From Primulina eburnea (taxonomy: Eukaryota > Streptophyta > Magnoliopsida > Lamiales > Gesneriaceae): a stretch of DNA of 64,000 nt. This document shows positions 12,440 through 25,500 of this stretch, piece by piece. The notes beneath the pieces are model-generated. The model had not been told where the DNA came from and searched no databases. It saw only the letters and a list, made by a program, of their open reading frames with translations. How positions within the stretch are numbered: position 1 is the stretch's first letter; the number at the start of each line of letters is the position of its first letter. The position numbers and the translations under genes are program-made. Location: contig NW_027331415.1 of assembly GCF_022965805.1 (NCBI RefSeq), positions 1 to 64,000 on the forward strand, in the 5' to 3' direction.

Positions 12440-14518
12440 TGGATCAACGTGGACCTGGCGGTTACGGAGGCCCGGAAACCAACGGGAAGCGAAAATTAAA
12501 TTTTAAGAGCAATTTCGGCGCCCCACCAGAATATTGTGCAATATTAACAAAAATTAAACCTACATAGGAGGTTTAAGAGATATCCTATCACCTTAAGAAG
12601 TTGATGAATGGCAACCAACTTGGATTGTAGAACAACCACTCTTGAAGGATGAAGAGTGCTACAAGCTTCCCTTCTTGCTCCTAATCAAGCCCACCCTTAG
12701 CCACAGGAAAAAATCCCCTCAACAATTTGCACTAGAAATTTTGGAGGATTTTTCAAGAGAAATTTGTCTCCAAAAGGAAGAACAAAAAGGAGGGGGGAGA
12801 AAAATCTTGTGTGTTTTAGAACAAGAAAAATCCGGCCAAGTGAAGTTTTGTAGTGAGTGGGAAACTAGCCCTAGGTAGTTGTGAAAGTTGTCCTCTCAAA
12901 GTTGCATGTTCTTGGATTTTTTATTAAAAATAATCAACAACCTTTCACCTCCAAGCATGCCACCCTAGCATGTCCTCCACATATATTATAATGGTTTTTT
13001 AACACTTAAAAAACATGACTAAATTTTTTTATCTCAAACACATTTGAGATTAATTAAATATATTACTTGTTTTACTCAAGTCCCACTAGTTCACTAATTA
13101 TTTTAAATTAAGCTCTACTAGACTTAATATTATTTATTAATCCAACACTTGAAATTAATTTAATTATTTTAGACTCTACTACTAAAGGCCACTATTGTTT
13201 AATAATCAACCAACACTTGAATTAATTTAATTTAGTCTCCATATGTTCATGAAATCACAATTTTCAACTAACATTAGTTACTCGTCCAAAGTTTTAATCT
13301 TAGGAACACTCCACTAATTAAAAATTTGTATTCTCTCTTAGGAAGTCATACTTCTATTTTTCTTATAACGCTTATAACACATTTATAAGCCGTTCAAAAA
13401 AAACACATTGACTATTTTACTTCTCCTTCGGGTTTACAGTCAAGTACTTGTGTGGCCCCAATGGTTCATTGATACAACTAATCCCGTGGGTTCACACTCA
13501 TGTATTCGTACTAAACCTGTCCTTCTTCGATAGCATACCCCAATTGCTCCATTCTTACTTAATCACAACTCCTTGATAGTAAGAACGTCAAACTCACGTA
13601 GATAGTACCCAACCATCCACGTTAACGCCGGCAGCATCGCCTTTACGTGATTCCTAGGTATCACATGATAGTGCCTGCAAGAACCATTCAATTATGGTTA
13701 GCGTACAGTACGGTCCCTTCAACTCATCTATCCCCCCCGACCGATTGACACTATTGGTCTATCGAGAGTTGTCAATGAATCGATACATGTTGTCATGTTG
13801 TGGTTGCATCGATGGTGTAATCTAGAAACCCCTTCTAATTACCACCAATACTCTATCAGAGATTTCCCACCCACATATACTGAACAACACATAGGATATC
13901 CCATACCCGTCGGAAGGTGCGTGAATCCCCGACTACAATCCTCACCCTATATGTTTTGCCGCCGTAACACCTCAACCTTGCCACCTAATGACCCCAAGAG
14001 TCGGAAACAATCAAAGTGAAACGCTAGCACATAGAGTCTCAATGTTGCCCGGGTCTAAGGACTAATCTGTACACCAATAACCACGACTTTTCCACTCGAT
14101 AAGTGAGACCACTTGGAAAGTCCTTTTATGGAGGGGTTCAGTGCACTCTACAAGGAGCACCCTATCTGCTGTTCGGACATCACAAGTCCCCTACCCATGA
14201 AACATGGTAACTCACATCGCAGATACTAGTCGCTAACTCGAGCGGCCTTTATCCTTCTTAGTGCGCTGCATCGACTAGGAACGGTTTAGAAATACAAGTA
14301 TTCCAAATATGAGTTCATGATACTCATCATAGTGAGCACTCATATTCTTTCTACTATTTGTATATTCAAGGACTTTTAATCTATGCAACTACATGGCTAT
14401 AAGATCAAGATGCGCCAAATTAATAAATTGAAATATTATTAAATAAAGATCGTTTATACAAAGAGTTTCATTGTGAACAGTCGACCACCACTTGGCTCGA
14501 CGTGCACCTACTCTAACA
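12440..14518 (-). repeat. 3' LTR of copia element D
   Basis: The left LTR of the minus-strand element. Its inner end (ctctaaca at 14511-14518) reads TGTTAGAG on the minus strand and follows a classic copia purine tract (GGGAGATTG). It aligns with 20431-22578 throughout, for example aggaggtttaagagatatcc near 12566 against the 20560 region, but with many indels. It contains AT-rich sequence and no supported gene. Confidence 0.8.
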
Positions 14519-14641
14519 ATCTCCCAACTTGCACTGAGCCAACACCTATAGTACTTTAGACCCATGATTGCGATGCTTCTCGACGTGGTCCTTAAGGCTT
14601 AGTTAGTGGATCAGCAACATTTTCTTCGGGCCGACTCTTTG

Positions 14642-17130
14642 TCAATCACGACATCCTCCTCTTTCCATTTCTTCCTTCCACGACTCTCTAGGATGTTGTA
14701 TTTCCTCAATACGTGTTTGACTTCTGAGTGAGACCTTGGCTCTTTCGCCTGAGCTAGGGCTCCCGTGTTTGTCCACACTCACCGGGATAGGAGCAACTCC
14801 AATTTGAATGACGCCCAACTCTGGAGACGAAATTCCTAATCCAAACAGCCTCCTTTGCTTGCCCCGATGCAGCAATGTATTCTGCCTCAGTGGTGGGAAT
14901 CCCGCAGTACTGTCTTGGCTTGGAACTCTCCAAGAGCAGCACCACCATTGAGGCATGCTATGAAACCGGAGGTTGACCTTCTAGTCATCTACCTCGCTTT
15001 GGAAGCTATGAGTCGGTATAGCTTCCAATTTTAGTTTCTCTCCACCCCCCTAGACCTAGAAAACTTATGGGTCCCTTCTCAAATACTTGAGATGGTCTTT
15101 CACAGCTTTCCAATGTGAAGACCACCTGGTTGGATTGATATCTAACTCCTACACTTAAGTGTCACAGCCACGTCAGGACTGTGTAGATATTCATCCCATA
15201 CATGATACTACCAATAGCCGAAGCATACGACTTCGTGTCAACATCCGCCGCTATCCTCTGCATCAGTCTTGGGAGACTAGACTTGGATAGGGACCACGCC
15301 CTGAACATTGTAGATGTCCTCTCTTGGACTCTCCCTCGAGAACCGTCAGCGATGGAATCAATGTATGTGTACTGGGTAGACTCAAGCAATCTTCTTGCTC
15401 TATCTCGATAGACTGTATTCCCATCAAAAGATGCTTCAACCACCCAAGTCCTGCTGCATTGAGAACTTACTTGGCTAAACAATCTTTGTGATTGCACACA
15501 TTCCTACAATGCATTCCCAATGAGTAGAATGTCATCAACATACAGAACAAGGAATTCACCGCCTCCCACTGACCTTCGTATAACCACAGAGGTCCTCAGG
15601 ATTCTTAGTAACCCCAAACTCTTTGATTGTACTATCGATCTGAGGTTCTCAAACCTCCTACTCCTCGATGCCTGCTTAAGAGACCATAAATAGATCTTGA
15701 AGTTTGCCTACCATATGCTCCTTCCGATAGATGTGAAACCCTCAGATTTTGAGACATGTAAATCTCTCCTAATAATCCCCATTAAGGAAGGCTGTCTTAA
15801 CATCCTCTCCATATCTTCATATCCATACCATGCAGCTATGGCTAGCATATCCTAATGGACCTTGAACATCGCAACTGGAGAAAAAACAAAGGTTTTCCCA
15901 TAGTCACAACCTTGCCTTTGAGTATAAAACCCTTTGCTACCAATCGCGCTTGAGGTCAATACCTTCCCATCCCGTCCACCAATTTCCTCTTGTAAATCAT
16001 TTCACAACCCTATGGAACAGTTCCCTCAGGTGGCTCCACAAGATTCCACACATTGGTTTCGAATGCATGGATCAGCTCCGATTCCATTGCTCAAGCCACT
16101 TGGATGAATCAGCATCCGATCAACGCTTCTTGAAGGTCCTTGGACACATCCAAGATTAAGGCTCATCACATGGCCCTCTTCAAGAGCAGACCATACCTCA
16201 CAGTGGTCCGAGACTCTCTCGGTTTCTTCTAAGGAGCTTGTTACTCCTCACTTAGCTCATTGGGTGTGGGTCTAAACTACAACTGTGGGTTCCTCTCGAA
16301 CTCTTCGAGTTCTATCATCTCGTCTCGCCTTTTCTATCTAATCCGAAATTCCTTTTCCTTTCCAAAAAGGTTGCTTCCTAGAACAAACACTTTGTCTCTT
16401 GGGGATTGATAGACATAATATCCAATGGTTTCCTTTGATATCCCCAAAATTAGCATAAAATGGCTCGACTTCCAATTTGTCTCCCACTGTCTGTCTGCTT
16501 CACATACGGCAGGACACCCCCATATTCTTATATAAGAATACTTGGGAGGCCTTACCCAAAACCCATCCATATCTCATATGGAGTCTTGTCAACTGCTTTG
16601 TATGGACATTGTTCACACAGTGCCGCTGTTTTAAGCCATATCCCCAAAGGGATGGCGTCAACTTCCGTGAACCATCCTAGACCGAAACCATGTCCATCAA
16701 AGTTCCGGTTACGACCTCCTCGAAACACCATTCAAATTGTGTGTAGGCGGGCGGAGTCCACTGCGAGAGAATCCCATTCTCTCTAAGATACTCTTGGAAC
16801 TCTCACTCCAGTACTCACCACCAGTCGTCCGATCGAGTGTCTTGATGCTTCGTCCCAATTGTTTCTCTACTTCACTTTTATCACTTCTGATGCTTTGAAC
16901 CTTTCAAAGGCCTTCAGACTTGTATTTCACTCAAATACACCTAACCAATAGGACTCGAATGGTCATCGGTAATGTGATAAGTAGGCATGTCCATTTCCAT
17001 GCTTAGTGTGTTAATCGAAGCGGACCGCACACATCGGTGTGGATCAAACCCTAACCTTGGCTCGCTCCGCATGTCCCTTAAAGGGAATTTTGGTCATCTT
17101 TCTTTCCTTTAGACCAGGATTCACAAGTCG
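14642..17130 (-). pseudogene. Copia integrase-RT-RNase H remnants
   Basis: Pol of a copia element, read in pieces across many frameshifts. From upstream to downstream on the minus strand: integrase leader and core start (GKMTKIPFKGHAERA and LIHTDVCGPL, about 17115-17000); integrase end (KTPYEIW and IRIWGCPA, about 16590-16480); RT catalytic YVDDILLIGN (about 15545-15515); a SYASAIGSIMYGM segment (about 15230-15190); RNase H TTEAEYIAAS followed by KEAVWIRNF (about 14900-14830). These motifs fix family and orientation. Stops and shifts every 100-300 bases mean no function in this form. Whether the shifts are real or sequencing error cannot be decided here. Confidence 0.88.
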
Positions 17131-18640
17131 TGGAGAAGCATTATATCGGACATATCAAACTGCCAACCTCCCACTAGCTTGTCATCCTTCTTTCCTTAGG
17201 GAAATATACCTAATAGAGCATGCCATAGTTTTGCCGACTTAAGAGTAAATCGTGTTTGCGCTTCATTTGGTGTTGTTATTGCTTGGACATTTACGTGAAT
17301 ATCTTTACTTTTAAGGTATAGAGATGTTTTCACGTTCAACGTAACCAATTAAAACATCATTCTTTACATTTGCAAACCCTTTGCTCAAATCAAACAAGAA
17401 AATCCATTTTATCACACATACGTAAATGGAAACAATGTTTTACACCAAAGTCTGGTATCAACTACAAACATCTCTAAATTAACTTAAATCTATGTGTCAT
17501 ATTATAATAAACTCCTCAATAGCTTGGCAGCAATATTTTTACTTGCCCTTGCCCATTCAATCACGAAGGTCCTCCCTTCATGCGAACTCCTACTTCTTCC
17601 CATCCCCTGTCCCATTACAGCGATGTGCGTCGCCACAGCCGGTAATCCATACCCACGCAGATAGCAGTTTAATTGAACTGTTTAACTTCATTATCGGGCC
17701 AACATACCTTTGGCATACTCTTCTGGGCCGCAGATATTCCTTTCCATTACGCCTCCAATGTCCCGGCTTCTTGCAGTGGTGACTGTCACATACCTTCAGC
17801 CTCTCTGTCGCGGCCCAAACTGGTGGTACTCGGAGTTCGGAGTTGCCTCCTCACAGGGCTGCGCTTCTTGGACGTGTGGCAAGACGCTTCTTTTCTTTCC
17901 CATGTGGTCCCGTCTTCTGTCCAGCATGACGAAGCCCACATTAAATAACCAATCTTCTCCTTTTGATTGTGGATCAAACGGTAACAAGCATGTTTCCCAC
18001 TCTCACGGCTGGCTCGAGCCATCTGTTCATTTCAAGTTCACAACAAAGGATCGTGAAAGAGCTAGGCAGCGACACAGCAACATCATCGTGGTCAACTCCG
18101 AATGCAGGACACCAAATCCATGCATCGAGCTTGTCCACAGCCCGATCACCTTTAGGCCATGCTCATGCGACCCAGTCCCATCCGCATGCGTAAAGTCTGC
18201 CCTGCCGTTATGGGCATGCTCAAGGACGCGTCTGCTCTCCGAAGAGCTCTCTTGAGATGCATATGAATGTCAGCCGCACATCTTTGGCACCTCAGAACGC
18301 CTCTTAGCTCATCTTTCATAGAAGTCGGCATATTAACACCTGCACTCAAGTCATGGTCCACCATCCTTTTAAGCCGCTGCATTCTCCTCAGGATATGCAG
18401 TCAGTTCGGAGCCTCAACAGGGGGCGCACTCGTTAGTGTGTATGTACCCGGTTTCTCGATTCAAGACTATTTCAATTTCTTAGCAAGTAGTAATAGATTG
18501 GTCCACGTTAGTAATGTCGTTTTTCCGAGTAATAGAGATAAAGTCGATTTGCGAATTGATGACATTGTAGCATTGTCTGAAAAGTAAAACCAGATAATTT
18601 GATGACTATTTTACAATATTTAGTAGATCTAAAAAGTTGG
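17130..18640 (-). pseudogene. Copia gag and protease region, degenerate
   Basis: This lies between the integrase motifs and the leader on the minus strand. A degenerate nucleocapsid knuckle reads HHCKKPGHWRRN at about 17786-17747; the first and last Cys of the CCHC pattern are altered. A likely gag start lies near 18575 (MSSIRKS). Plus-strand open frames across 17.5-18.6 kb are shadows of this gene. The protease active site was not recognised. Confidence 0.6.
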
Positions 18641-20430
18641 ACTTTTACTTCATACTAAATATGCTCCCACTGTTTTGACCATCTTTCACTACCCTCTAGT
18701 GAAAACGGAAACACTCTTCCTCATAGGTACGTAGGTACAAAAGCGAATTGTGATCCCGAATAATATCTGGCCCATCACAAAACTAAAAAGGTGTTTTCAA
18801 TTGCATCACATGCAACCCTTAAGCGTTAACTTTTGTTCTCACGTTTGATTAGGACCCAATTAATATGACGTCGTTCATCTTCACGTGTCAGCGCCTTAGC
18901 CCATCGATATTGAACCTTAATGGACGGTCGTCCGATGGTTTCCCTCAATAATATGAGCCTAACTCATGGGAGTTCCACCACGTTAGTTCACATCACATCA
19001 ATGTCATGGATGTCACAGTTCAACGCTTTTCTCCAGACACTTCGGGCAACTCACCTCAATTAATAGAGCCTACCCGAGTACGGGTAGCGTTCATCATGCA
19101 CCTCCTTGTCGATTGGAAGACAGGAAATTTAAACAAATTTATAATTCCCTTTTACGGACTTGATATTAATTTGAATCTTATTCAACAATGAGTGTTTTTA
19201 ATTTTGAAAGGTCTCATCATTAATTTTTTATTTTAAAAGCTCGCCATGTTGATCGTATGTTTGTGCCGGATTCATGCAACTTTGTTATTAATATAATAAT
19301 AACGCACATACTCCTTATTATTATAACATATCATGCATATATTATACAATAAGAAAACATAAGGATGATCATTGCCCACATAATCGGTCCCGTGTGAGCC
19401 AAACACGGAGCCTAGTGTCCAATCCTACGGGTAGTAATGGCAGGGATCAAATGCAACAATATTACACTAGCTTCCATATTTACACTGTCTTCCTGATCTT
19501 CCATAATCACAATGGCACACCATCTCCCATCTTGATCATCCCTATCTAATATTTACAAACTAACATATCCATGGCAAACTAGGGATACATCTCATGGGGT
19601 GGGAAAGGGCCATAAACCAAGCCCACTTATAAATTGATTATTATTACAATCATTCAACACCAATATCCTAGCATACAACCTACAATTGGGCTTGGACTTT
19701 TTGAATCATCCCTTACATTGCAAATATCACATATCATACACCACTCATTTAATTAATCACATATAATTAATTGCTCAATAGTATTTATCTTGGAATCCAA
19801 ATCACTACACCGCCCGAAATAATAACTTAAATTAACAACATATACAAACACCTTTGTCTACTTTCAAATTAATTTCATTTATACACCGAATTTCTTGCAA
19901 TCACCATTTACTATAAATAATTAAAGTCCACTTAAATTATTTATTTCATATGAAAATTGTACAACATTTGTAAATTTTACACTAAAGGGCCCAACACTTC
20001 ATTTTTCATTTCATCAAAATATTTGGCCATTTAAAATTCACAATATGTTGGCCATCCAAGGCCCAACAACTCAAAAGGCCCATGACACTTAGATTGTCCA
20101 AAAACACTATTTGGAAAACCCTAGCCGTCATCGCCGTTCGCCGGAGCTCCGTCGCGGATTCCGGCCAATCCAAAAAACATTTTTTATTTTTTTATTAAAT
20201 CGAGCGAGCCCAAACATCGCGATATTCGGGCAGCCCCGGTGAACTCACGGCCGACACCAGCCTCCTCGGAGCCCTATTTTTTTCCGGATCACTTCAAACA
20301 TGCTTGCATCCCCATTCAGCCTTGATTTCTTGCCAAATTTTTTCTCTAGGCGGTTAGAAGATCAATCAACTCACTATTATCTTGTAGTTATGCATAGCAC
20401 AAAATCGCTACACCTAGCTCGGATTACCAC
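18641..20430 (-). other. Long untranslated stretch between copia gag and 5' LTR
   Basis: About 1.8 kb of AT-rich sequence with no open frame of note and no recognised motif apart from a primer-site remnant at its end (gctcggattaccac, about 20417-20430, compared with gctctgatacca). A GC-richer patch lies at 20110-20260. It is either an unusually long leader of element D or a leader containing a further unrecognised insertion. Confidence 0.45.
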
Positions 20431-22578
20431 TGCAAAGCGGACCGGTTACGTTGAGGCCGCGGAAAGACGGCAACGGAAGCACAAAAATCAATATTTTAAA
20501 GTAAGCAAATTTCGGCCCTCTTCCAAGTGAAACATCATATAAAAAATACACAAAATCCTATCTAGGAGGTGTTAAAGAAGATATCCCTATCATCTTAGAA
20601 GTTGATGAATGGCTCCAAAAACAATTAAAAAAAAAAAACCACCTTATGTGAACCTCCTTTGAAAGGAACACGATCTACAAAGCTTTCCTCTTCCTTCTCA
20701 TAAATAGCCACCACTACAGGAAACTCCCCCATAATTGCACTAGAAGACAATTTGAGGATTTTTCCAAAGAGAAGTGTTGTTCCTCCACAAATGAAACAAA
20801 AAGGAAAATCGGTTTAACGAAAACGAGTGTTTGAGTGATTGGAGACTACAGTGTTGTGAGTGTCCCATTCAGCTTGTAGGGGGATTAAAGAAAGTAATCA
20901 TGGGGTAACAAAAGAAAGGCTTCACCTGCCATTTATCAAAATTCTCCTACCATTTCCTCCAATTATATATATATGGTTGTTTACAACCTTAAAACCATGA
21001 CTAAATTTATATATCTCAAACATATTTGGATTAATTAAAAATTACTTGATTTACCAACGTCCACTAGGTTAAATATTATTTAACTTAAGCTCTCTACAAG
21101 ATCCGAGATTTATTTTAATTATCACACTTTGAATTAATTAATTATTAGACTCTACTAGGTCCACTAGTGGGTTTAATTAATTCAACTTGATATTAATTTA
21201 ATTTACTCATTCGTTAAAACCAATTAATACATACTGCAATTTTAATTCGACCATTCATAATCGAAAATTACATTTTCTATGAATCATACATCTATTTTCG
21301 CCATTTAATCTTAAGAGCACTCCATTTATAATTAACATTTGAATATTTTCTCCTTTTCGCAAAGTCATACTTCTAATTTTTCTTAACGCTTATAAATCAT
21401 TTCATAAGCCGTCAAACACATTGAAAACTATTTTACTTTCTTCTCCGGGATTTACTAGATGCCCAAGTACTTGTGGGTGCCCTCAAATGGTTCATTTGAT
21501 ACAAACTAGCCGTGGGTTCCCATTCTCTATGTATTCGACTAAACAATGTCCTATACGGCCATACCCCCAATTGCTCCATTCTTATCTTATCAACTCCTTG
21601 TAATAAGAACGTCAGACTCAAGTCTGTAGATACCCAACAATCATGATTAAACGCCTATCAGCGCATCGCTTACATGGATTCCCTAGTATCAAGATAGTGC
21701 CTTCAAAGAACCATTCAATTATGGTTAAGCGTACAGTACGGCCTTCATCATATATCCCGACCGATCGACACACTTGGTTCATCGAGATTGTCATGGAATC
21801 GATCATCTATGGTGTCATGTGTTGTAGGTTGCAAATGATGTGTGCAATCTATGACACCCTTTCATTAAATTACCAGCCATACTCTGTCAGAGATTTCACA
21901 CATACACATGATCAACCACCCATAGGATTCCATACCCTAGAAGCGGTGAATCCCCGGACTACAATGCTCGACTCCTATATGTTTCGGCCGAACACCCACC
22001 TTGCCACTGATGACCCCATAGAGTCGGTAACAATGTCAAAGCTGTAAACTCCTAGCACATCAGAGTCTCAATGTTGTCCCGTGTCATAAGGACTAATTCT
22101 GTACCACAACCATAACCATGGATCTTTCCACTCGGATAAGTGAGAACCACTTGGAAAGTCCTTTTTATTGGAGGGTTGTTCAGTGACACTCTACCAGGAG
22201 CATCTATTGCACTGTTCGGACCTCACACTGTCCCCTACCAAGAAACACTGGTACTCACATAGCAGATACTAGTCTCTAACTCGAGCGGGCCTATATCCTT
22301 CTTCGTGGCGTGAATCGACTAGGAACCCGTGTTTCGGAGATATACATAGTATTACAAATCTAGAGTTTCATGATACTCATCATATGAGAATCTCATAGTT
22401 CTTTCTTACTATTTGAATATTCAAGGGACTTTTATCTGGCAGACTAGCATGGGTATAAAGATAAAGATTCGCCAAAAATAATAAATTAAATATTATTAAA
22501 AATAAGACTCTGTATTTACAAGAGTTTCATTGTAACAGTCGGCCAACACTTGGGCTCGACGGGCACCTACTCTAACCA
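20431..22578 (-). repeat. 5' LTR of copia element D
   Basis: The right LTR of the minus-strand element, matching 12440-14518 in order and content but with many small indels and length differences. It ends ctctaacca at 22578, after which satellite sequence (gggatctattttt) resumes. It contains no supported gene. Confidence 0.78.
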
Positions 22579-25500
22579 GGGATCTATTTTTGTTGTGTGA
22601 TAGTCTCTAAGATGGCACTTTTATAGCTTGTCAGTAAAACCGATGAGGCTTCAAACATTGCGGATTTGTTCTTTAGAGAAGTCGTTAGGTTTGCATGGCA
22701 TGCCTAGGACTATGTGTTCTGTCGCGATGTTAAATTCTTGAGTTACTTTTGGAAGACTTTATGGGCTAAACTTGGCACAAAATTGTTGTTTTCTACTACT
22801 TGTCATCCTCAAACGGATGGACAAACTGAAGTGTCAATAGAACTTTGGGAACACTTTTGCGTGCTATTCTTAAAAAGAACTTGGATTGACATTTCTATGG
22901 ACTTTATTTTGGGGTTGCCTAGGACTAAGAAGGGGAGGGATTCTATTTTGTTGTTGTGGATAGATTCTCTAAGATGGCACATTTTATAGCTTGTCATAAA
23001 ACCGATGATGCTTCAAACATTGCGGATTTGTTCTTTAGAGAAGTCGTTAGGTTGCATGGCATGCCTAGGACTATTGTTTCTGGTCGCGATGTTAAATTCT
23101 TGAGTTACTTTTGGAAGACTTTATGGGCTAAACTTGGCACAAAATTGTTGTTTTCTACTACTTGTCATCCTCAAACGGATGGACAAACTGAAGTTGTCAA
23201 TAGAACTTTGGGAACACTTTTGCGTGCTATTCTTAAAAAGAACTTGGATTGACATTTCTATGGACTTTATTTTGGGGTTGCCTAGGACTAAGAAGGGGAG
23301 GGATTCTATTTTTGTTGTTGTGGATAGATTCTCTAAGATGGCACATTTTATAGCTTGTCATAAAACCGATGATGCTTCAAACATTGCGGATTTGTTCTTT
23401 AGAGAAGTCGTTAGGTTGCATGGCATGCCTAGGACTATTGTTTCTGGTCGCGATGTTAAATTCTTGAGTTACTTTTGGAAGACTTTATGGGCTAAACTTG
23501 GCACAAAATTGTTGTTTTCTACTACTTGTCATCCTCAAACGGATGGACAAACTGAAGTTGTCAATAGAACTTTGGGAACACTTTTGCGTGCTATTCTTAA
23601 AAAGAACTTGGATTGACATTTCTATGGACTTTATTTTGGGGTTGCCTAGGACTAAGAAGGGGAGGGATTCTATTTTTGTTGTTGTGGATAGATTCTCTAA
23701 GATGGCACATTTTATAGCTTGTCATAAAACCGATGATGCTTCAAACATTGCGGATTTGTTCTTTAGAGAAGTCGTTAGGTTGCATGGCATGCCTAGGACT
23801 ATTGTTTCTGGTCGCGATGTTAAATTCTTGAGTTACTTTTGGAAGACTTTATGGGCTAAACTTGGCACAAAATTGTTGTTTTCTACTACTTGTCATCCTC
23901 AAACGGATGGACAAACTGAAGTTGTCAATAGAACTTTGGGAACACTTTTGCGTGCTATTCTTAAAAAGAACTTGGATTGACATTTCTATGGACTTTATTT
24001 TGGGGTTGCCTAGGACTAAGAAGGGGAGGGATTCTATTTTTGTTGTTGTGGATAGATTCTCTAAGATGGCACATTTTATAGCTTGTCATAAAACCGATGA
24101 TGCTTCAAACATTGCGGATTTGTTCTTTAGAGAAGTCGTTAGGTTGCATGGCATGCCTAGGACTATTGTTTCTGGTCGCGATGTTAAATTCTTGAGTTAC
24201 TTTTGGAAGACTTTATGGGCTAAACTTGGCACAAAATTGTTGTTTTCTACTACTTGTCATCCTCAAACGGATGGACAAACTGAAGTTGTCAATAGAACTT
24301 TGGGAACACTTTTGCGTGCTATTCTTAAAAAGAACTTGGATTGACATTTCTATGGACTTTATTTTGGGGTTGCCTAGGACTAAGAAGGGGAGGGATTCTA
24401 TTTTTGTTGTTGTGGATAGATTCTCTAAGATGGCACATTTTATAGCTTGTCATAAAACCGATGATGCTTCAAACATTGCGGATTTGTTCTTTAGAGAAGT
24501 CGTTAGGTTGCATGGCATGCCTAGGACTATTGTTTCTGGTCGCGATGTTAAATTCTTGAGTTACTTTTGGAAGACTTTATGGGCTAAACTTGGCACAAAA
24601 TTGTTGTTTTCTACTACTTGTCATCCTCAAACGGATGGACAAACTGAAGTTGTCAATAGAACTTTGGGAACACTTTTGCGTGCTATTCTTAAAAGAACTT
24701 GGATTGACATTTCTATGGACTTTATTTTGGGGTTGCCTAGGACTAAGAAGGGGAGGGATTCTATTTTTGTTGTTGTGGATAGATTCTCTAAGATGGCACA
24801 TTTTATAGCTTGTCATAAAACCGATGATGCTTCAAACATTGCGGATTTGTTCTTTAGAGAAGTCGTTAGGTTGCATGGCATGCCTAGGACTATTGTTTCT
24901 GGTCGCGATGTTAAATTCTTGAGTTACTTTTGGAAGACTTTATGGGCTAAACTTGGCACAAAATTGTTGTTTTCTACTACTTGTCATCCTCAAACGGATG
25001 GACAAACTGAAGTTGTCAATAGAACTTTGGGAACACTTTTGCGTGCTATTCTTAAAAAGAACTTGGATTGACATTTCTATGGACTTTATTTTGGGGTTGC
25101 CTAGGACTAAGAAGGGGAGGGATTCTATTTTTGTTGTTGTGGATAGATTCTCTAAGATGGCACATTTTATAGCTTGTCATAAAACCGATGATGCTTCAAA
25201 CATTGCGGATTTGTTCTTTAGAGAAGTCGTTAGGTTGCATGGCATGCCTAGGACTATTGTTTCTGGTCGCGATGTTAAATTCTTGAGTTACTTTTGGAAG
25301 ACTTTATGGGCTAAACTTGGCACAAAATTGTTGTTTTCTACTACTTGTCATCCTCAAACGGATGGACAAACTGAAGTTGTCAATAGAACTTTGGGAACAC
25401 TTTTGCGTGCTATTCTTAAAAAGAACTTGGATTGACATTTCTATGGACTTTATTTTGGGGTTGCCTAGGACTAAGAAGGGGAGGGATTCTATTTTTGTTG

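Larger units (their letters stand above)
12440..22578 (-). mobile_element. Ty1/copia element D, decayed, inserted in the satellite array
   Basis: Minus-strand LTR retrotransposon of about 10.1 kb. The order gag (18.6-17.7 kb), integrase (17.1-16.3 kb), RT (about 15.5 kb), RNase H (14.9 kb) is that of copia (integrase before RT), not gypsy. Two related 2.1-kb LTRs flank it, with a primer-site remnant near 20416-20430 and a purine tract near 14519-14530. Satellite sequence resumes at the same place in the unit (after aaggggag), so it inserted into the array. The target duplication is unclear because the edges are error-rich. All frames are broken. The exact left edge is uncertain by about 10 bases. 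Confidence 0.88.

Noticed and set aside
17492..18587. Cluster of plus-strand open frames of 76-181 codons
   Set aside because: Shadows of minus-strand copia gag; the minus strand shows the zinc-knuckle remnant and fits the gag-integrase-RT order.
21643..22047. 134-codon plus-strand frame
   Set aside because: Falls inside the copia LTR, has no counterpart frame in the other LTR, and has no recognisable domain.
24577..24816. Recurring 79-codon minus-strand frame in the satellite
   Set aside because: It is the antisense of the integrase core and repeats with every unit; it has no independent features.
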